The notes under the pieces were generated by a model, which was not told the origin of the DNA, did no database searches, and saw only the letters and a list, made by a program, of their open reading frames with translations. A stretch of DNA of 40,962 nt from Burkholderiaceae bacterium (GTDB taxonomy: Bacteria; Pseudomonadota; Gammaproteobacteria; Burkholderiales; Burkholderiaceae_D), in NCBI GenBank assembly GCA_031291325.1, contig JARLJG010000004.1, forward strand, positions 1-40,962, read 5' to 3'. Shown piece after piece: positions 1-7,754 of the stretch; within the stretch, counting starts at the first letter, position 1; every line of letters begins with the position of its first letter. The position numbers were made by a program, and so were the translations under genes.

Positions 1-82
1 CGTCGTCCCCGCGAAGGCGGGGACCCATAGGGAATTCGCTCGAGCGATGTCACTATAGATTCCCGCCTTCGCGGGAACGACG
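1..82. repeat. REP-like palindromic repeat
   Basis: The first and last ~22 bases are near-perfect inverted copies of a CCCGCGAAGGCGGG-type sequence bounded by CGTCGT at one end and ACGACG at the other, around a ~35-base loop. Sequences of this kind are widespread dispersed intergenic repeats in beta-proteobacteria. The left edge coincides with the window edge, so the full element may be longer. Confidence 0.75.
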
Positions 83-311
83 AGGTTTTTGCATAACTTG
101 CGCGAACGCGTTTCCTTACCCACAGAAAAGTCGGAATAACCTTATAGAGAAGCACCCTGCGCTCAGCCGCACAAGCGGCTCGCAGCGACACAGTGCGCCC
201 GCAGGCAGCAAACCAAAGGGGCAACTAAGGGCTTGCCCCTACCCTGAAACGACTATTGGAGGGGTATGAGGAGTTGCTATATCGAAAGCAACAAGCGCGG
301 CAGGAGTCGAT
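83..311. other. Non-coding stretch with two small hairpins
   Basis: I see no supported gene here. Two small inverted repeats are visible: AGCCGC/GCGGCT at 165-180 with a 4-base loop, and AGGGGCAA/TTGCCCCT at 217-240. Neither is followed by a T tract on either strand, so I do not call them terminators. Confidence 0.4.
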
Positions 312-346
312 AAAAAAGGGCCGCCCGAATTCGATCCAGACGGCCC
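312..346 (-). terminator. Rho-independent terminator of the lipoprotein gene
   Basis: On the minus strand a GGGCCG...CGGCCC stem, extended by a G-T and a G-C pair, is followed directly by six T residues. It lies about 20 bases past the stop codon of the Thr/Ala-rich lipoprotein gene, the position expected for its terminator. Confidence 0.85.
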
Positions 347-365
347 AAGCTTGCTTCAAACAGTT

Positions 366-2036
366 CTAATGACGATGCACTTCTTTAGCGTGGCGGACAT
401 AGTTCTTGCGGAGTTGACTTGCCACGGTGCTGGCCGCGCTGCTGGTCGGAACGAAAGTCACCACGCCGTTGGTGACCAGGTTATAACTGGAATCGACCAG
501 ATTTGCACTTACCGTATGCGGCGCGGCAGCCAGCAAGCCCAGGTTCACCACTGCCAGGCAGGTGCCGTCTCCCGATGCGTATACCCCGAACTGCGTTCCA
601 CTGAGCGAAATGGCGGTCGCTTCCCGATGGGGATCGTAGCCCCCCTTAAACGTCGTGCAACCGCTGGAACTGGTGGAAACCAAGGTCGTAAGATCCACAT
701 AGACCGGATAGAAAGTGTAGGTCGGGAAAACGTTGCCAACGCCACCGCTGGCCGGAAGAGTGGCTGCTCCAACCCAGGCATCGCCGAACTCCGCAGCAAT
801 GAAAAGATAGTCGCCGGCGGGTGACGAAATTGCGCCGCTCATCTCGGTGCCGCCAGTCGCGTTTTGTCCGTCAACGTACAAATGCGGCGCCGTAAAGGTT
901 CCGGTAGCGCCGGAGCCGGAGTATACGGCCTGGGACAAATCCAGTTGCAGCAGTTCGTTGCCCGACTCCGATTGCAAGGTCAATATCTGCGTCGCCGGGT
1001 CGACCGAGAACGAGTCGATCTCTTCGCCTGCCAAACTCTGGCATAAAGTCAGCTGCGTCGCATTGCTCTCATTGCAGCTATCGGTGGCCTGCGTCCACGC
1101 GTAGGTATTTCCCGACTTCAGATTGATGATATAGAGTTGCCGCCCGCCGGTTACCCCAGAGTAATATCCGGGCGCAAAAAGATAGCCTGTGGTCGGGTCC
1201 ATCGCCAGGTTTTCACTGATGGGAACGCTATAAACTTTGGTCGCGCTGATGCTGGTTGCACTGGCGGCGGGGTAGTTATACACATGGTAGCCATCGTAGC
1301 CGGCAATGACGAATTGCGCGGTGCCGTTGTTGGCGATGCCGGGTACCGTTATGACGCCGCAATCGGTGCAGGAAACCCCCGAAAAACTGGTTTGCGTCGA
1401 TGGCAAGTCACTCACCGTCAGTTGGCTGGCGACAACGTCGCTGGCCAAGCCGCTGGTGGCGTAGGTGGACAAATCGAGAATCACGATTTGGGCACTCGCC
1501 AGTTCGATGCAGACTGCCTTCAGCACCGACGAATCGACCGAACATGCGTCCGGGCCGTTGCCATCGGAGAAAGTGACGGGAACGAATTCGCCGGACGACG
1601 CGCTGGACGCGGCCTTGACGCTACGTTTGGTCGAGGAAGAAACAAGACTACCCAGTGACACCAGCTCGATGCCGTTCGCGGTGCCGGTCGCCCCGGAGGA
1701 ACCGCCTACCGACGTCGGCAAAATCGCGATGCGCGAGGTGGATGTGGACAAAATGCCGAACGCGGTGGACCCGGTCGTCGTTTGCGCTGGCTGCGTCGTG
1801 GTGGTGGTCGTAGTCGTGGTTGTCGCCGCGGCAGTAGTCGTGGTGGTGGCCGCTGCAGTAGTCGTGGTGGTAGCCGCTGCCGTCGTAGTCGTAGTTGCCG
1901 CCGCAGTCGTCGTGGTGGCCCCTGCCATGGTAGTTGTGGTGGTGGCCGACGTTGAAGAACTACTGCCGCCGCAACCGCCTAACGCAAATAAAACGAGCGC
2001 TAGCACCGCGCCCAACTTCAGGTCTCGCTTTTTCAT
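366..2036 (-). CDS. Putative lipoprotein with Thr/Ala-repeat linker
   Basis: This is a 556-residue predicted lipoprotein of unknown function. Residues 1-22 form a lysine-rich signal peptide with a hydrophobic core ending in a lipobox (LGGC, lipidated Cys22), so the protein should be anchored to a membrane. Residues ~30-90 are a low-complexity Thr/Ala stretch built on TTTTTAAA units, probably a flexible spacer. The remaining ~460 residues contain repeated beta-strand phrases of the kind 'DPATQILTL', 'DLSTYATSG' and 'DPTTGYLFA', suggestive of a beta-propeller, together with several cysteine pairs that may form disulfides outside the cytoplasm. A good ribosome site (GGAGGA) precedes the ATG and a terminator follows the stop, so it appears monocistronic. 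I do not recognise the family, and the propeller suggestion is inference. Confidence 0.8.
   Translation of the reverse strand: MKKRDLKLGAVLALVLFALGGCGGSSSSTSATTTTTMAGATTTTAAATTTTTAAATTTTTAAATTTTTAAATTTTTTTTTTQPAQTTTGSTAFGILSTSTSRIAILPTSVGGSSGATGTANGIELVSLGSLVSSSTKRSVKAASSASSGEFVPVTFSDGNGPDACSVDSSVLKAVCIELASAQIVILDLSTYATSGLASDVVASQLTVSDLPSTQTSFSGVSCTDCGVITVPGIANNGTAQFVIAGYDGYHVYNYPAASATSISATKVYSVPISENLAMDPTTGYLFAPGYYSGVTGGRQLYIINLKSGNTYAWTQATDSCNESNATQLTLCQSLAGEEIDSFSVDPATQILTLQSESGNELLQLDLSQAVYSGSGATGTFTAPHLYVDGQNATGGTEMSGAISSPAGDYLFIAAEFGDAWVGAATLPASGGVGNVFPTYTFYPVYVDLTTLVSTSSSGCTTFKGGYDPHREATAISLSGTQFGVYASGDGTCLAVVNLGLLAAAPHTVSANLVDSSYNLVTNGVVTFVPTSSAASTVASQLRKNYVRHAKEVHRH
1797..1950. repeat. 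Coding tandem repeat for TTTTTAAA units
   Basis: An approximately 24-base unit encoding five Thr and three Ala is repeated about five times with synonymous variation inside the lipoprotein gene, ending in a run of Thr codons. The number of units could vary between strains without changing the frame. Confidence 0.75.
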
Positions 2037-2679
2037 TTCACTCCTCCAATTTCTAATAAACGGTTAGCCGCCAAAAATGACTGAAGAAAAAGAGCCATAC
2101 GGCTTTTGACCATATAGCCCGGCATTAAGTATCCGCGATTATGCAAAACAATTCCCAGGAAATACTATTCGCATATGCTGTGCGAAATTACCGGAGTTGT
2201 CTGAGAGAATTTTAAAAATCTGCTACGTGATCCAATCTCGTCCCTACGAATCTCACCAAAGCGGTGCGCTACTCTGTCTCTCGGCGCGACATTGAACTAC
2301 CTTCTATAATTCTGGAATTTCCATTTCTATGCCTTGCGGCAATATTTTCCTCGGATTTCCGCAACGCTATAATTGCAATCACATAGTCGTGTTTCCCAGA
2401 ATAAATTTCGCTGCACTTTGCACCGCCCTGCGCGAAGAAAATGAAACAATTTTGTGTTGGCATGAGAAGTCTCCATGATCGAAGGATACGGATCGGTTAC
2501 TGACATCTTCACGGAGCACGACTGATAACAAATTCAAGAGAAGGAGCTCTTCGTAGTTCCGCCAAAGCACGCAACAGCCTGATCTACAGGATGCGTCGGC
2601 ATAGTTATACAAAGCGGTGGCAATGACGGAGTTTGATGCTGCTCGGTGAACTGAGAATTCTAGGGGATGCAGAAAGCCG
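2037..2679. other. Gene-free interval, AT-richer than its neighbours
   Basis: About 640 bases without a credible gene. Short overlapping open frames on the minus strand (around 2269-2612) lack ribosome sites, recognisable families or typical codon use. The interval holds the promoter of the lipoprotein gene, whose ribosome site is at about 2040-2048, and the 3' end of the LysR gene. No repeat, tRNA or clear terminator was seen. Confidence 0.5.
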
Positions 2680-3588
2680 TTAAAGGTGCTCGCCCGACGA
2701 CTTTATAAAATCGACGAACGCGCGTAGCGGCGCGGGCAGAAGTCGCCGACCGGAGTAGTAGAGAAAAGGGCCGGAGAAGCGCTGCCACCACGGTTCGAGA
2801 ATGGGTTCGAGGCGACCGTTGTCGAATTCCGGTTGCAGCCAGTCCTCAAAAAGGTAAATAATGCCGCTGCCGGCGATTGCCGCGTCGACCGCGAGGTCGG
2901 TTGCCGCACCAAACTGCACGAGGAGCGGGCCGGATGGATCGATTCGCACCACCTCGCCTTCGCGCTCAAACTCCCACGGCGGCATGGCGCCACTGGGGAA
3001 GCGGCCGCGCAGGCAAGCGTGGCCGAGCAGGTCACGCGGGTGTTGGGGGCGGCCGCAACGGTCGAGATAGGCGGGCGACGCGGCGGTGGCGAAGCGCTGA
3101 ACGCGCGGCCCGATCGGCACGGCGATCATGTCTTTTTCCAGCCGTTCTTCGTAACGAATTCCGGCGTCGCACCCGGCGGCAAGAACATCGACAAAGCTGT
3201 CGTCGACCAACACCTCCAATCGGATCTCGGGATAAGCTGCGAGGAAGGGCGGGACGATTGCCGGCAGTGCCAGGCGCGCAGCACTGACCGGCACATTGAT
3301 CCGTAAGGTGCCCGCCGGTCGGCTGCGAAAGCCGTCCACCACGTCGAGGGCTGCCTGAACCTCGGTCAACGCCGGCCCGAGCCTTTCAAGCAGGCGCTGG
3401 CCCGCCTCGGTCGGCACAACGCTGCGCGTAGTGCGATGGAATAGTCTGACACCGAGCTGGGTTTCCAGCCGTCGCACTGCCTCGCTAAGCCCGGAAGCGC
3501 TGCCGCCACTGGCCCTTGCGCCGTCGCGAAAGCCTTTGGCGCGCGCCACCATCAGGAAGGCGTTCAAGTCGTTTAAGTCGATTTCCAT
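2680..3588 (-). CDS. LysR-family transcriptional regulator
   Basis: A 302-residue LysR-type regulator. The N-terminal winged helix-turn-helix is at about residues 1-60 (SASGLSEAVRRLE, then LGVRLFHRTTRSV and the TEAG wing), followed by a two-lobed periplasmic-binding-like effector domain with the phrase RPAGTLRINVPVSAARL. I chose the ATG at 3588 because LysR proteins normally begin a few residues before the helix-turn-helix; the frame stays open upstream to 3627, adding 13 residues. It is divergent from an aldo/keto reductase gene 100 bases away, the classic arrangement of a LysR regulator with its target. The sequence resembles the subgroup that controls oxidoreductase genes, but the inducer cannot be told. 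Confidence 0.85.
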   Translation of the reverse strand: MEIDLNDLNAFLMVARAKGFRDGARASGGSASGLSEAVRRLETQLGVRLFHRTTRSVVPTEAGQRLLERLGPALTEVQAALDVVDGFRSRPAGTLRINVPVSAARLALPAIVPPFLAAYPEIRLEVLVDDSFVDVLAAGCDAGIRYEERLEKDMIAVPIGPRVQRFATAASPAYLDRCGRPQHPRDLLGHACLRGRFPSGAMPPWEFEREGEVVRIDPSGPLLVQFGAATDLAVDAAIAGSGIIYLFEDWLQPEFDNGRLEPILEPWWQRFSGPFLYYSGRRLLPAPLRAFVDFIKSSGEHL

Positions 3589-3688
3589 TGTTCGCAAAAT
3601 AGCACGGCCCGTGCAGATTATATCCAATTGTCAAACAAACCGCCGGTCATTAACATGCCCTTACGTAAACCCGACAGGAAATTCCATC

Positions 3689-4552
3689 ATGTTCAACATC
3701 GAAAAATCTGCAACCTATAAGCTCGGCGACCGCAGCGTGAAGCGACTTGGCTACGGCGCGATGCAACTCGCAGGCCCCGGCGTATTCGGCCCGCCCAACG
3801 ATCGTGACTCGGCCTTGGCGGTTTTGCGCGAGGCGGTTGCCAACGGAGTGAACCACCTTGACACCAGCGATTTCTACGGCCCGCATGTAACCAATCAACT
3901 TATCCGCGAAGCCTTGCATCCCTACCTGGAAGAACTCGTCATCGTTACCAAGATTGGCGCCCGGCGCGGCGCGGATGGATCATGGATCCCGGCCTTTTCG
4001 CCTCAGGAATTAACCCAGGCGGTTCACGACAACCTGCGCAACCTGGGGCTGGATGCGCTCGACGTGGTCAACCTGCGATGCATGTTCGACGTGCATCAAC
4101 CCGCCGAGGGCTCGATCGAGGCGCCGCTTGGCGTCTTGGCGGAGCTCCAGCGGCAAGGCTTGGTGCGTCACATCGGGCTGAGCAATGTGACTGCGGCGCA
4201 AATCGAGGAAGGGCGCGGGATCTGCGACATCGTCTGTGTGCAGAACCATTACAATTTGGCGCATCGGGACGATGATGCGCTGATCGATGAGCTTGCCGAC
4301 GACGGCATCGCCTACGTGCCATTCTTTCCGCTCGGCGGATTTTCACCGCTGCAGTCGTCCACATTGTCGAACGTCGCCAGCCGACTAGGGGTTACGCCGA
4401 TGCAGGTCGCACTGGCCTGGCTGCTGCACCGGTCGCCCAACATTTTGTTGATTCCCGGCACATCGTCAGTCACCCACCTGCGCGAGAACTTGGGCGCGGC
4501 TCAGTTGACACTGTCGCCGGAAACCTTGTCGGAGCTTGACGGAATCGCGTAG
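3689..4552 (+). CDS. Aldo/keto reductase (YdbC-like)
   Basis: A 287-residue NADPH-dependent aldo/keto reductase, a cytosolic TIM-barrel enzyme. Visible family residues are Asp58 and Tyr63 in LDTSDFYG and Lys88 in VIVTKIG. The usual catalytic His segment (LH) is replaced by VVNLR, as in YdbC/pyridoxal-reductase-like members. The C-terminal phosphate-binding phrase LLIPGTSSVTHLREN is present. The frame is open from 3431, but that extension overlaps the divergent LysR gene. The ATG at 3689 has an AGGAA ribosome site 8 bases upstream and matches the family N terminus. It is probably regulated by the divergent LysR protein; the substrate is unknown. Confidence 0.87.
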   Translation: MFNIEKSATYKLGDRSVKRLGYGAMQLAGPGVFGPPNDRDSALAVLREAVANGVNHLDTSDFYGPHVTNQLIREALHPYLEELVIVTKIGARRGADGSWIPAFSPQELTQAVHDNLRNLGLDALDVVNLRCMFDVHQPAEGSIEAPLGVLAELQRQGLVRHIGLSNVTAAQIEEGRGICDIVCVQNHYNLAHRDDDALIDELADDGIAYVPFFPLGGFSPLQSSTLSNVASRLGVTPMQVALAWLLHRSPNILLIPGTSSVTHLRENLGAAQLTLSPETLSELDGIA

Positions 4553-4570
4553 CACAGTCGACTTCGGCGA

Positions 4571-4627
4571 AACCCGCGTCGGGTTCATTGGTGCTCGGGT
4601 TGAGGCCTGGTTCGCCAACCCGACGCA
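4571..4627. terminator. Hairpins between convergent genes
   Basis: Two dyads lie between the stop codons of the aldo/keto reductase and the proQ-like gene: AACCCG-CGT-CGGGTT at 4571-4585, and a longer GTGCTCGGGTTG...CAACCCGACGCAC stem at 4591-4627. No T tract follows either, so bidirectional termination is only a suggestion from position. Confidence 0.4.
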
Positions 4628-4651
4628 CTGTCCGGCGGCTTGGGGGCGGTA

Positions 4652-5095
4652 TTAGTTGCGCGAAAACTTGGAAACCAATTGATTGAGCTTTTCCGCCTGT
4701 TTTTTTGCTGCTTCCGCCAATTCCGCCTCCTGTCGCGCCTTGCGTTCCTGCTCCCGTTGCGCGGCCTGAAGCTCCTTCACCTTCCTGGCACGCTCCTGCA
4801 GCAGTCCCGCTGCGTGTTTGCGCTGCAGTTCCGTCACCTCGCCGACCGCGTTGCCATCGAGATTTACCCGGACATTCACCTTTTCCAACTGCCGCAGGTA
4901 GGAGGAAGACTTGGTATGCATGCCGAGCGTGGCTCGCAAAAGCTTGCGATCGGTCTCCGGCAAGCGCGCCAGAATTTCCTTGTCGATGCCAATTGCCAGC
5001 GGCGCGCAACTGCGAAATACGGGGAAAGTGTCTTGGAGACTTTTCAATAGAACGCGAACCGGCGATGCCGTGGCGGTGTTACTTTCAGTTTTCAT
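4652..5095 (-). CDS. ProQ/FinO-family RNA chaperone
   Basis: A 147-residue cytosolic RNA-binding protein. Residues ~15-100 match the ProQ/FinO domain: FPVFRSCAPLAIGI, then LPETDRKLLRATLGMHTKSSSYLRQL and VNVRVNLDGNAVGEV. This fold binds structured sRNAs and the 3' ends of mRNAs. The C-terminal ~45 residues are a highly charged Lys/Arg/Glu/Gln helix (RARKVKELQAAQREQERKA), probably an RNA-binding or coiled-coil tail. It has no C-terminal Tudor-like domain and so is of the short ProQ/FinO type. It stands alone, convergent with the aldo/keto reductase. Confidence 0.88.
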   Translation of the reverse strand: MKTESNTATASPVRVLLKSLQDTFPVFRSCAPLAIGIDKEILARLPETDRKLLRATLGMHTKSSSYLRQLEKVNVRVNLDGNAVGEVTELQRKHAAGLLQERARKVKELQAAQREQERKARQEAELAEAAKKQAEKLNQLVSKFSRN

Positions 5096-5257
5096 CGGAC
5101 TAAGAAAAAGCGCATTTTGGCAAAGGATTCAAGGATAGCACACGTGCTTGCCGGCCTGACCAGAATTTCGAGGCCCCGCTTCAGAGTCGGTTCGATCGCA
5201 AGCCCCGGCGGATGGCGCCTGTCGCAACAGGCAAAACCGCCGCGCACAACATTCTGG

Positions 5258-6175
5258 CTAGGAGACTGCGTGGCGCTGCATCGCCTCGCACGCCACCGCT
5301 TCCAGTTCTTCCCGCACCCAACAATGCAAAGGATCGTGCCGATAGCGCAAGTGCCAAATCATGTACATCGGCATCGGCGGGCAATCGACAGGAACCGGGC
5401 AACTGGCGAAATCGCGCAACAGATCCGCGCGCAACAAGCTGGGCAAGGTCGCCAGCAGCCCGCTGCCGCGCACAAATGCCGGGATGCCGGCAAAACCCGG
5501 AACGTAAGCGACAAAACGCCGCGCCACCCCGTTTGCCGCCAGCACGCGGTCGATTTCCAGCGGACGCTGCTGTTCGTAGGCGACGGTCACATGTTCGGCA
5601 TCCAGATACTCGTCCAAGTCGCGCGGCGCGGCGCGAAAATCGGCGTCGAAGAATACGCTATAGCGGTCTTCGAACAAGCGCTTTTGCAAGACGTCGTTGG
5701 CGTCCGGCGGGCGTGGCGAAATGGCGAGTTGGCAACTCTCGCCGCGCAACAATTCGGCGCTCGGCACCGCCGACGGGATGACGCGCAACGTGATGCCCGG
5801 CGCGCGTCGACGCAGCCGTTTGAGCAAGGGCGGCAGCAATAAATCGCGTTGAAAATCGTTGGCAGCGATGGTGAGTTCCGCTTCGATACTGGCGTAATCG
5901 AACACGGACTGGGCGACAAAGCGGCGCATCTCGTCGAGCAGCACGCGCGCCTGCACCGCCAGCGCCTTCGCCCGCACGGTCGCCACGATGCCGCGTCCCG
6001 ACTTGACGAACAGCGGATCGCCGACCAGGTCGCGCATTTTGTCGAGCAAATGGCTGACCGCCGACTGCGTCACGCCGAGGCGTTGCGCCGCCTTGGTGAT
6101 CGACTGTTCCTCGAACACCGTCACCAGCAGCTGCAACATGCGCCCGTCCAACTGCAAATGATCTGTTTCTTTCAT
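5258..6175 (-). CDS. LysR-family regulator of the first ligAB pair
   Basis: A 305-residue LysR-type regulator. The helix-turn-helix is at about residues 20-45 (SITKAAQRLGVTQSAVSHLLDKMRDLVGDPLFV), followed by the substrate-binding domain (ELTIAANDFQRDLLLPPLLKRL). The LLVTVFEEQSIT start and the GDPLFVKSGRG wing resemble the NodD/NahR/LinR-like subgroup, which often responds to aromatic compounds. The ATG at 6175 is preferred; the frame can be extended to a TTG at 6214. It is divergent from and adjacent to ligA-type gene 6263-6610, so it likely controls that dioxygenase pair; this is inference from position. Confidence 0.87.
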   Translation of the reverse strand: MKETDHLQLDGRMLQLLVTVFEEQSITKAAQRLGVTQSAVSHLLDKMRDLVGDPLFVKSGRGIVATVRAKALAVQARVLLDEMRRFVAQSVFDYASIEAELTIAANDFQRDLLLPPLLKRLRRRAPGITLRVIPSAVPSAELLRGESCQLAISPRPPDANDVLQKRLFEDRYSVFFDADFRAAPRDLDEYLDAEHVTVAYEQQRPLEIDRVLAANGVARRFVAYVPGFAGIPAFVRGSGLLATLPSLLRADLLRDFASCPVPVDCPPMPMYMIWHLRYRHDPLHCWVREELEAVACEAMQRHAVS

Positions 6176-6262
6176 AGGTGAAATCAGGAAATCCGGCTGT
6201 ATTCCATTGCGCAAGGTGTGGACAATACAAGCTCGGCGTTACTACTATAAAAGGAGACGGCA
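6176..6262. promoter_or_regulatory. Divergent LysR/dioxygenase control region
   Basis: This 87-base gap between divergent starts must hold both promoters. A TTGCGCAA palindrome at 6207-6214 sits inside a looser TCCA-N12-TGGA dyad, a plausible LysR operator. An AAAAGGAGA ribosome site precedes the ATG at 6263. A TGGACA-N18-TACTAT match exists, but its predicted transcript start would fall on the ribosome site, so I do not call it the promoter. Confidence 0.45.
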
Positions 6263-6610
6263 ATGAGTAGCAGCAAACGTGACATTCCCGGCACATATAT
6301 CTTCGACGACGTGGCGGCCCGCAAAGGTCTGGCGTTGAACAAGATGTGCTTTTCGTTCAACGAAGCGGCAAACCGCGCAGAGTTTCTTCGCGACGAAGAG
6401 GCATATTACAACAAATACAGCCTCAACGACCAGCAGCGCAGCGCAGCGCGCAACCGCAACGTGCTGCAATTGATCGCAGCCGGCGGCAACGTGTATTACC
6501 TGGCCAAGTTCGCAGGCATTTTCGGCCTCGACGTGCAGGATCTGGGCGCGCAGCAAACGGGCATGTCGAAAGATGAATTCAAGGCCAGGCTGGCCGCCGC
6601 AGGGAGATAA
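6263..6610 (+). CDS. Extradiol dioxygenase alpha subunit (LigA-type), copy 1
   Basis: A 115-residue small subunit of a LigAB-type class III extradiol dioxygenase. It shares the LigA layout with the second copy at 18329-18724: DIPGTYIFD near the N terminus, LNKMCFSFNEAANRAEFLRDEEAY, then the AAGGNVYYLAKFAGIFG segment that covers the active-site cleft of the beta subunit. It has an excellent ribosome site (AAGGAGA) and is 4 bases ahead of its beta-subunit gene. It is shorter than copy 2 and quite diverged from it, so the pair may act on a protocatechuate analogue (for example gallate or a methoxylated catechol) rather than being a recent duplicate. That specificity is inference. Confidence 0.85.
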   Translation: MSSSKRDIPGTYIFDDVAARKGLALNKMCFSFNEAANRAEFLRDEEAYYNKYSLNDQQRSAARNRNVLQLIAAGGNVYYLAKFAGIFGLDVQDLGAQQTGMSKDEFKARLAAAGR

Positions 6611-6614
6611 GAAG

Positions 6615-7454
6615 ATGGCAAAAATTGTCGGCGGCATTTCCATGTCGCATGTTCCTGCAATCGGCAATGCGATTGCAAAAAATCTGCAGCAAGACCCTTA
6701 CTGGAAACCCTTCTTCGACGGCTTTCCGCCGGTGCGCGCATGGCTCGATAAAGTCAAACCCGATGTCGCCGTCGTGTTCTACAACGATCACGGCCTCAAC
6801 TTTTTCCTCGACAAACAACCGACCTTCGCGGTTGGCGCCGCGCCGCAATACGTCAACAGCGACGAAGGCTGGGGCATCCCTTCCCTGCCGCCGTTTGCCG
6901 GCGACTTGGACTTGTCGTGGCACATCATCAACCAGGTTACGCGCAAGGATTTCGACCTCACCACCTGCCAGGAAATGGTGGTCGATCACGCGTTCACGTT
7001 GCCGCTGAAATTGCTGTGGCCGCAAGATGGCCCCTGCCCGATCCGCACCGTGCCGATCTGCATCAACACGGTGCAACATCCGCTGGCTTCGGCCAGGCGC
7101 TGCTATCGTTTGGGTCAGGCGGTCGGCCAGGCGATCGACTCCTGGGACAAGGATTTGCGCGTGGTCGTCATCGGCACCGGCGGGCTGTCGCATCAGTTGG
7201 ATGGCGAACGCGCCGGCTTCATCAACAAGGAATTCGACCTCAAGTTCGTCGAAAGCCTGACTGCCGATCCAGAATGGTCGACCCAGTATTCGATCGAGGA
7301 ACTGGTGGAACTGACCGGCACCCAAGGCATCGAATTGCTGATGTGGCTGGCCACGCGCGGCGCGCTGACCGGCAAGGTGCGGCAGGAATCGTTCAACTAC
7401 CACATCCCCATCTCCAACACGGCAGCGGGTTTGCTGGTTTTGGAAAATCAGTAA
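6615..7454 (+). CDS. Extradiol dioxygenase beta subunit (LigB-type), copy 1
   Basis: A 279-residue catalytic subunit that opens a catechol ring next to the hydroxyls using non-haem Fe(II) and O2. The expected residues are visible: iron ligands His12 (SMSHVPAI), His59 (YNDHG) and Glu240 (GIELLMW), and the catalytic base His193 (GTGGLSHQL). It begins 4 bases after the alpha-subunit stop, so the two are co-transcribed, and a strong terminator follows. It is diverged from the second LigB (17470-18336), which sits in the complete protocatechuate operon; this copy has its own LysR regulator and no other ring-cleavage genes beside it. Protocatechuate, gallate or 3-O-methylgallate are all possible substrates. 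Confidence 0.87.
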   Translation: MAKIVGGISMSHVPAIGNAIAKNLQQDPYWKPFFDGFPPVRAWLDKVKPDVAVVFYNDHGLNFFLDKQPTFAVGAAPQYVNSDEGWGIPSLPPFAGDLDLSWHIINQVTRKDFDLTTCQEMVVDHAFTLPLKLLWPQDGPCPIRTVPICINTVQHPLASARRCYRLGQAVGQAIDSWDKDLRVVVIGTGGLSHQLDGERAGFINKEFDLKFVESLTADPEWSTQYSIEELVELTGTQGIELLMWLATRGALTGKVRQESFNYHIPISNTAAGLLVLENQ

Positions 7455-7472
7455 GCAACAAGCGTAAGAAGC

Positions 7473-7505
7473 AAAAAATCGCGCCGGAAACGGCGCGATT
7501 TTTTA
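7473..7505. terminator. Bidirectional rho-independent terminator
   Basis: A perfect TCGCGCC/GGCGCGA stem with a GAAAC-type loop is flanked by six A on the left and six T on the right. It lies 19 bases after the ligB copy 1 stop codon. Confidence 0.93.
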
Positions 7506-7546
7506 TGCAACTGCGGCAAGCTCTTGCTTCGACAGCAGACCGCTTA

Positions 7547-7754
7547 ACTGATGTTGCGCACTTATGTCGAAAATGTCGTATGCCAAGTTCCCTCCCTCTT
7601 GCAGGGGGAGGGTTAGGGCGGCCCGCGTAGGGGGTAGAGTGTTTGAGCAATCGACACTTATATTTTGAACACTCTACCCCCATCCCAACCTTCCCCCTGC
7701 AAGGGGGAAGGAGCTCGTACTGAGCGCTTTCACATGTCAGTGCGTAGCATCAGT
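7547..7754. mobile_element. MITE-like palindromic element, copy 1
   Basis: About 208 bases with imperfect terminal inverted repeats (ACTGATGYTRCGCACT at both ends) and inner GC-rich dyads (CCCTCCCTCTTGCAGGGGGAGG and a TTCCCCCTGCAAGGGGGAA counterpart; GTAGAGTG/CACTCTAC). A second, inverted copy of the whole unit is at 14346-14542, including both ends. There is no coding capacity, so if it moves it depends on a transposase supplied elsewhere. Its right end overlaps the 3' end of the ferredoxin reductase gene. Confidence 0.75.

Noticed and set aside
1465-2067. A 200-codon plus-strand frame with long Val/Ala runs
   Set aside because: It is the antisense of the Thr/Ala repeat of the lipoprotein gene; the Val runs are a by-product of the repeat.
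2269-2612. Three overlapping small open frames (61-77 codons) on the minus strand in the gap before the LysR gene
   Set aside because: No ribosome site, no family resemblance, mutual overlap and unusual codon use for this genome; treated as non-coding.
6219-6248. TGGACA-N18-TACTAT as a sigma-70 promoter for the first ligA
   Set aside because: The transcript would begin on the ribosome site itself, leaving no usable leader.
7590-7730. The GC-rich palindromes as terminators or a CRISPR fragment
   Set aside because: No T tracts, no regular repeat-spacer order; the whole unit recurs inverted at 14346-14542 with shared ends, which fits a MITE-like element better.
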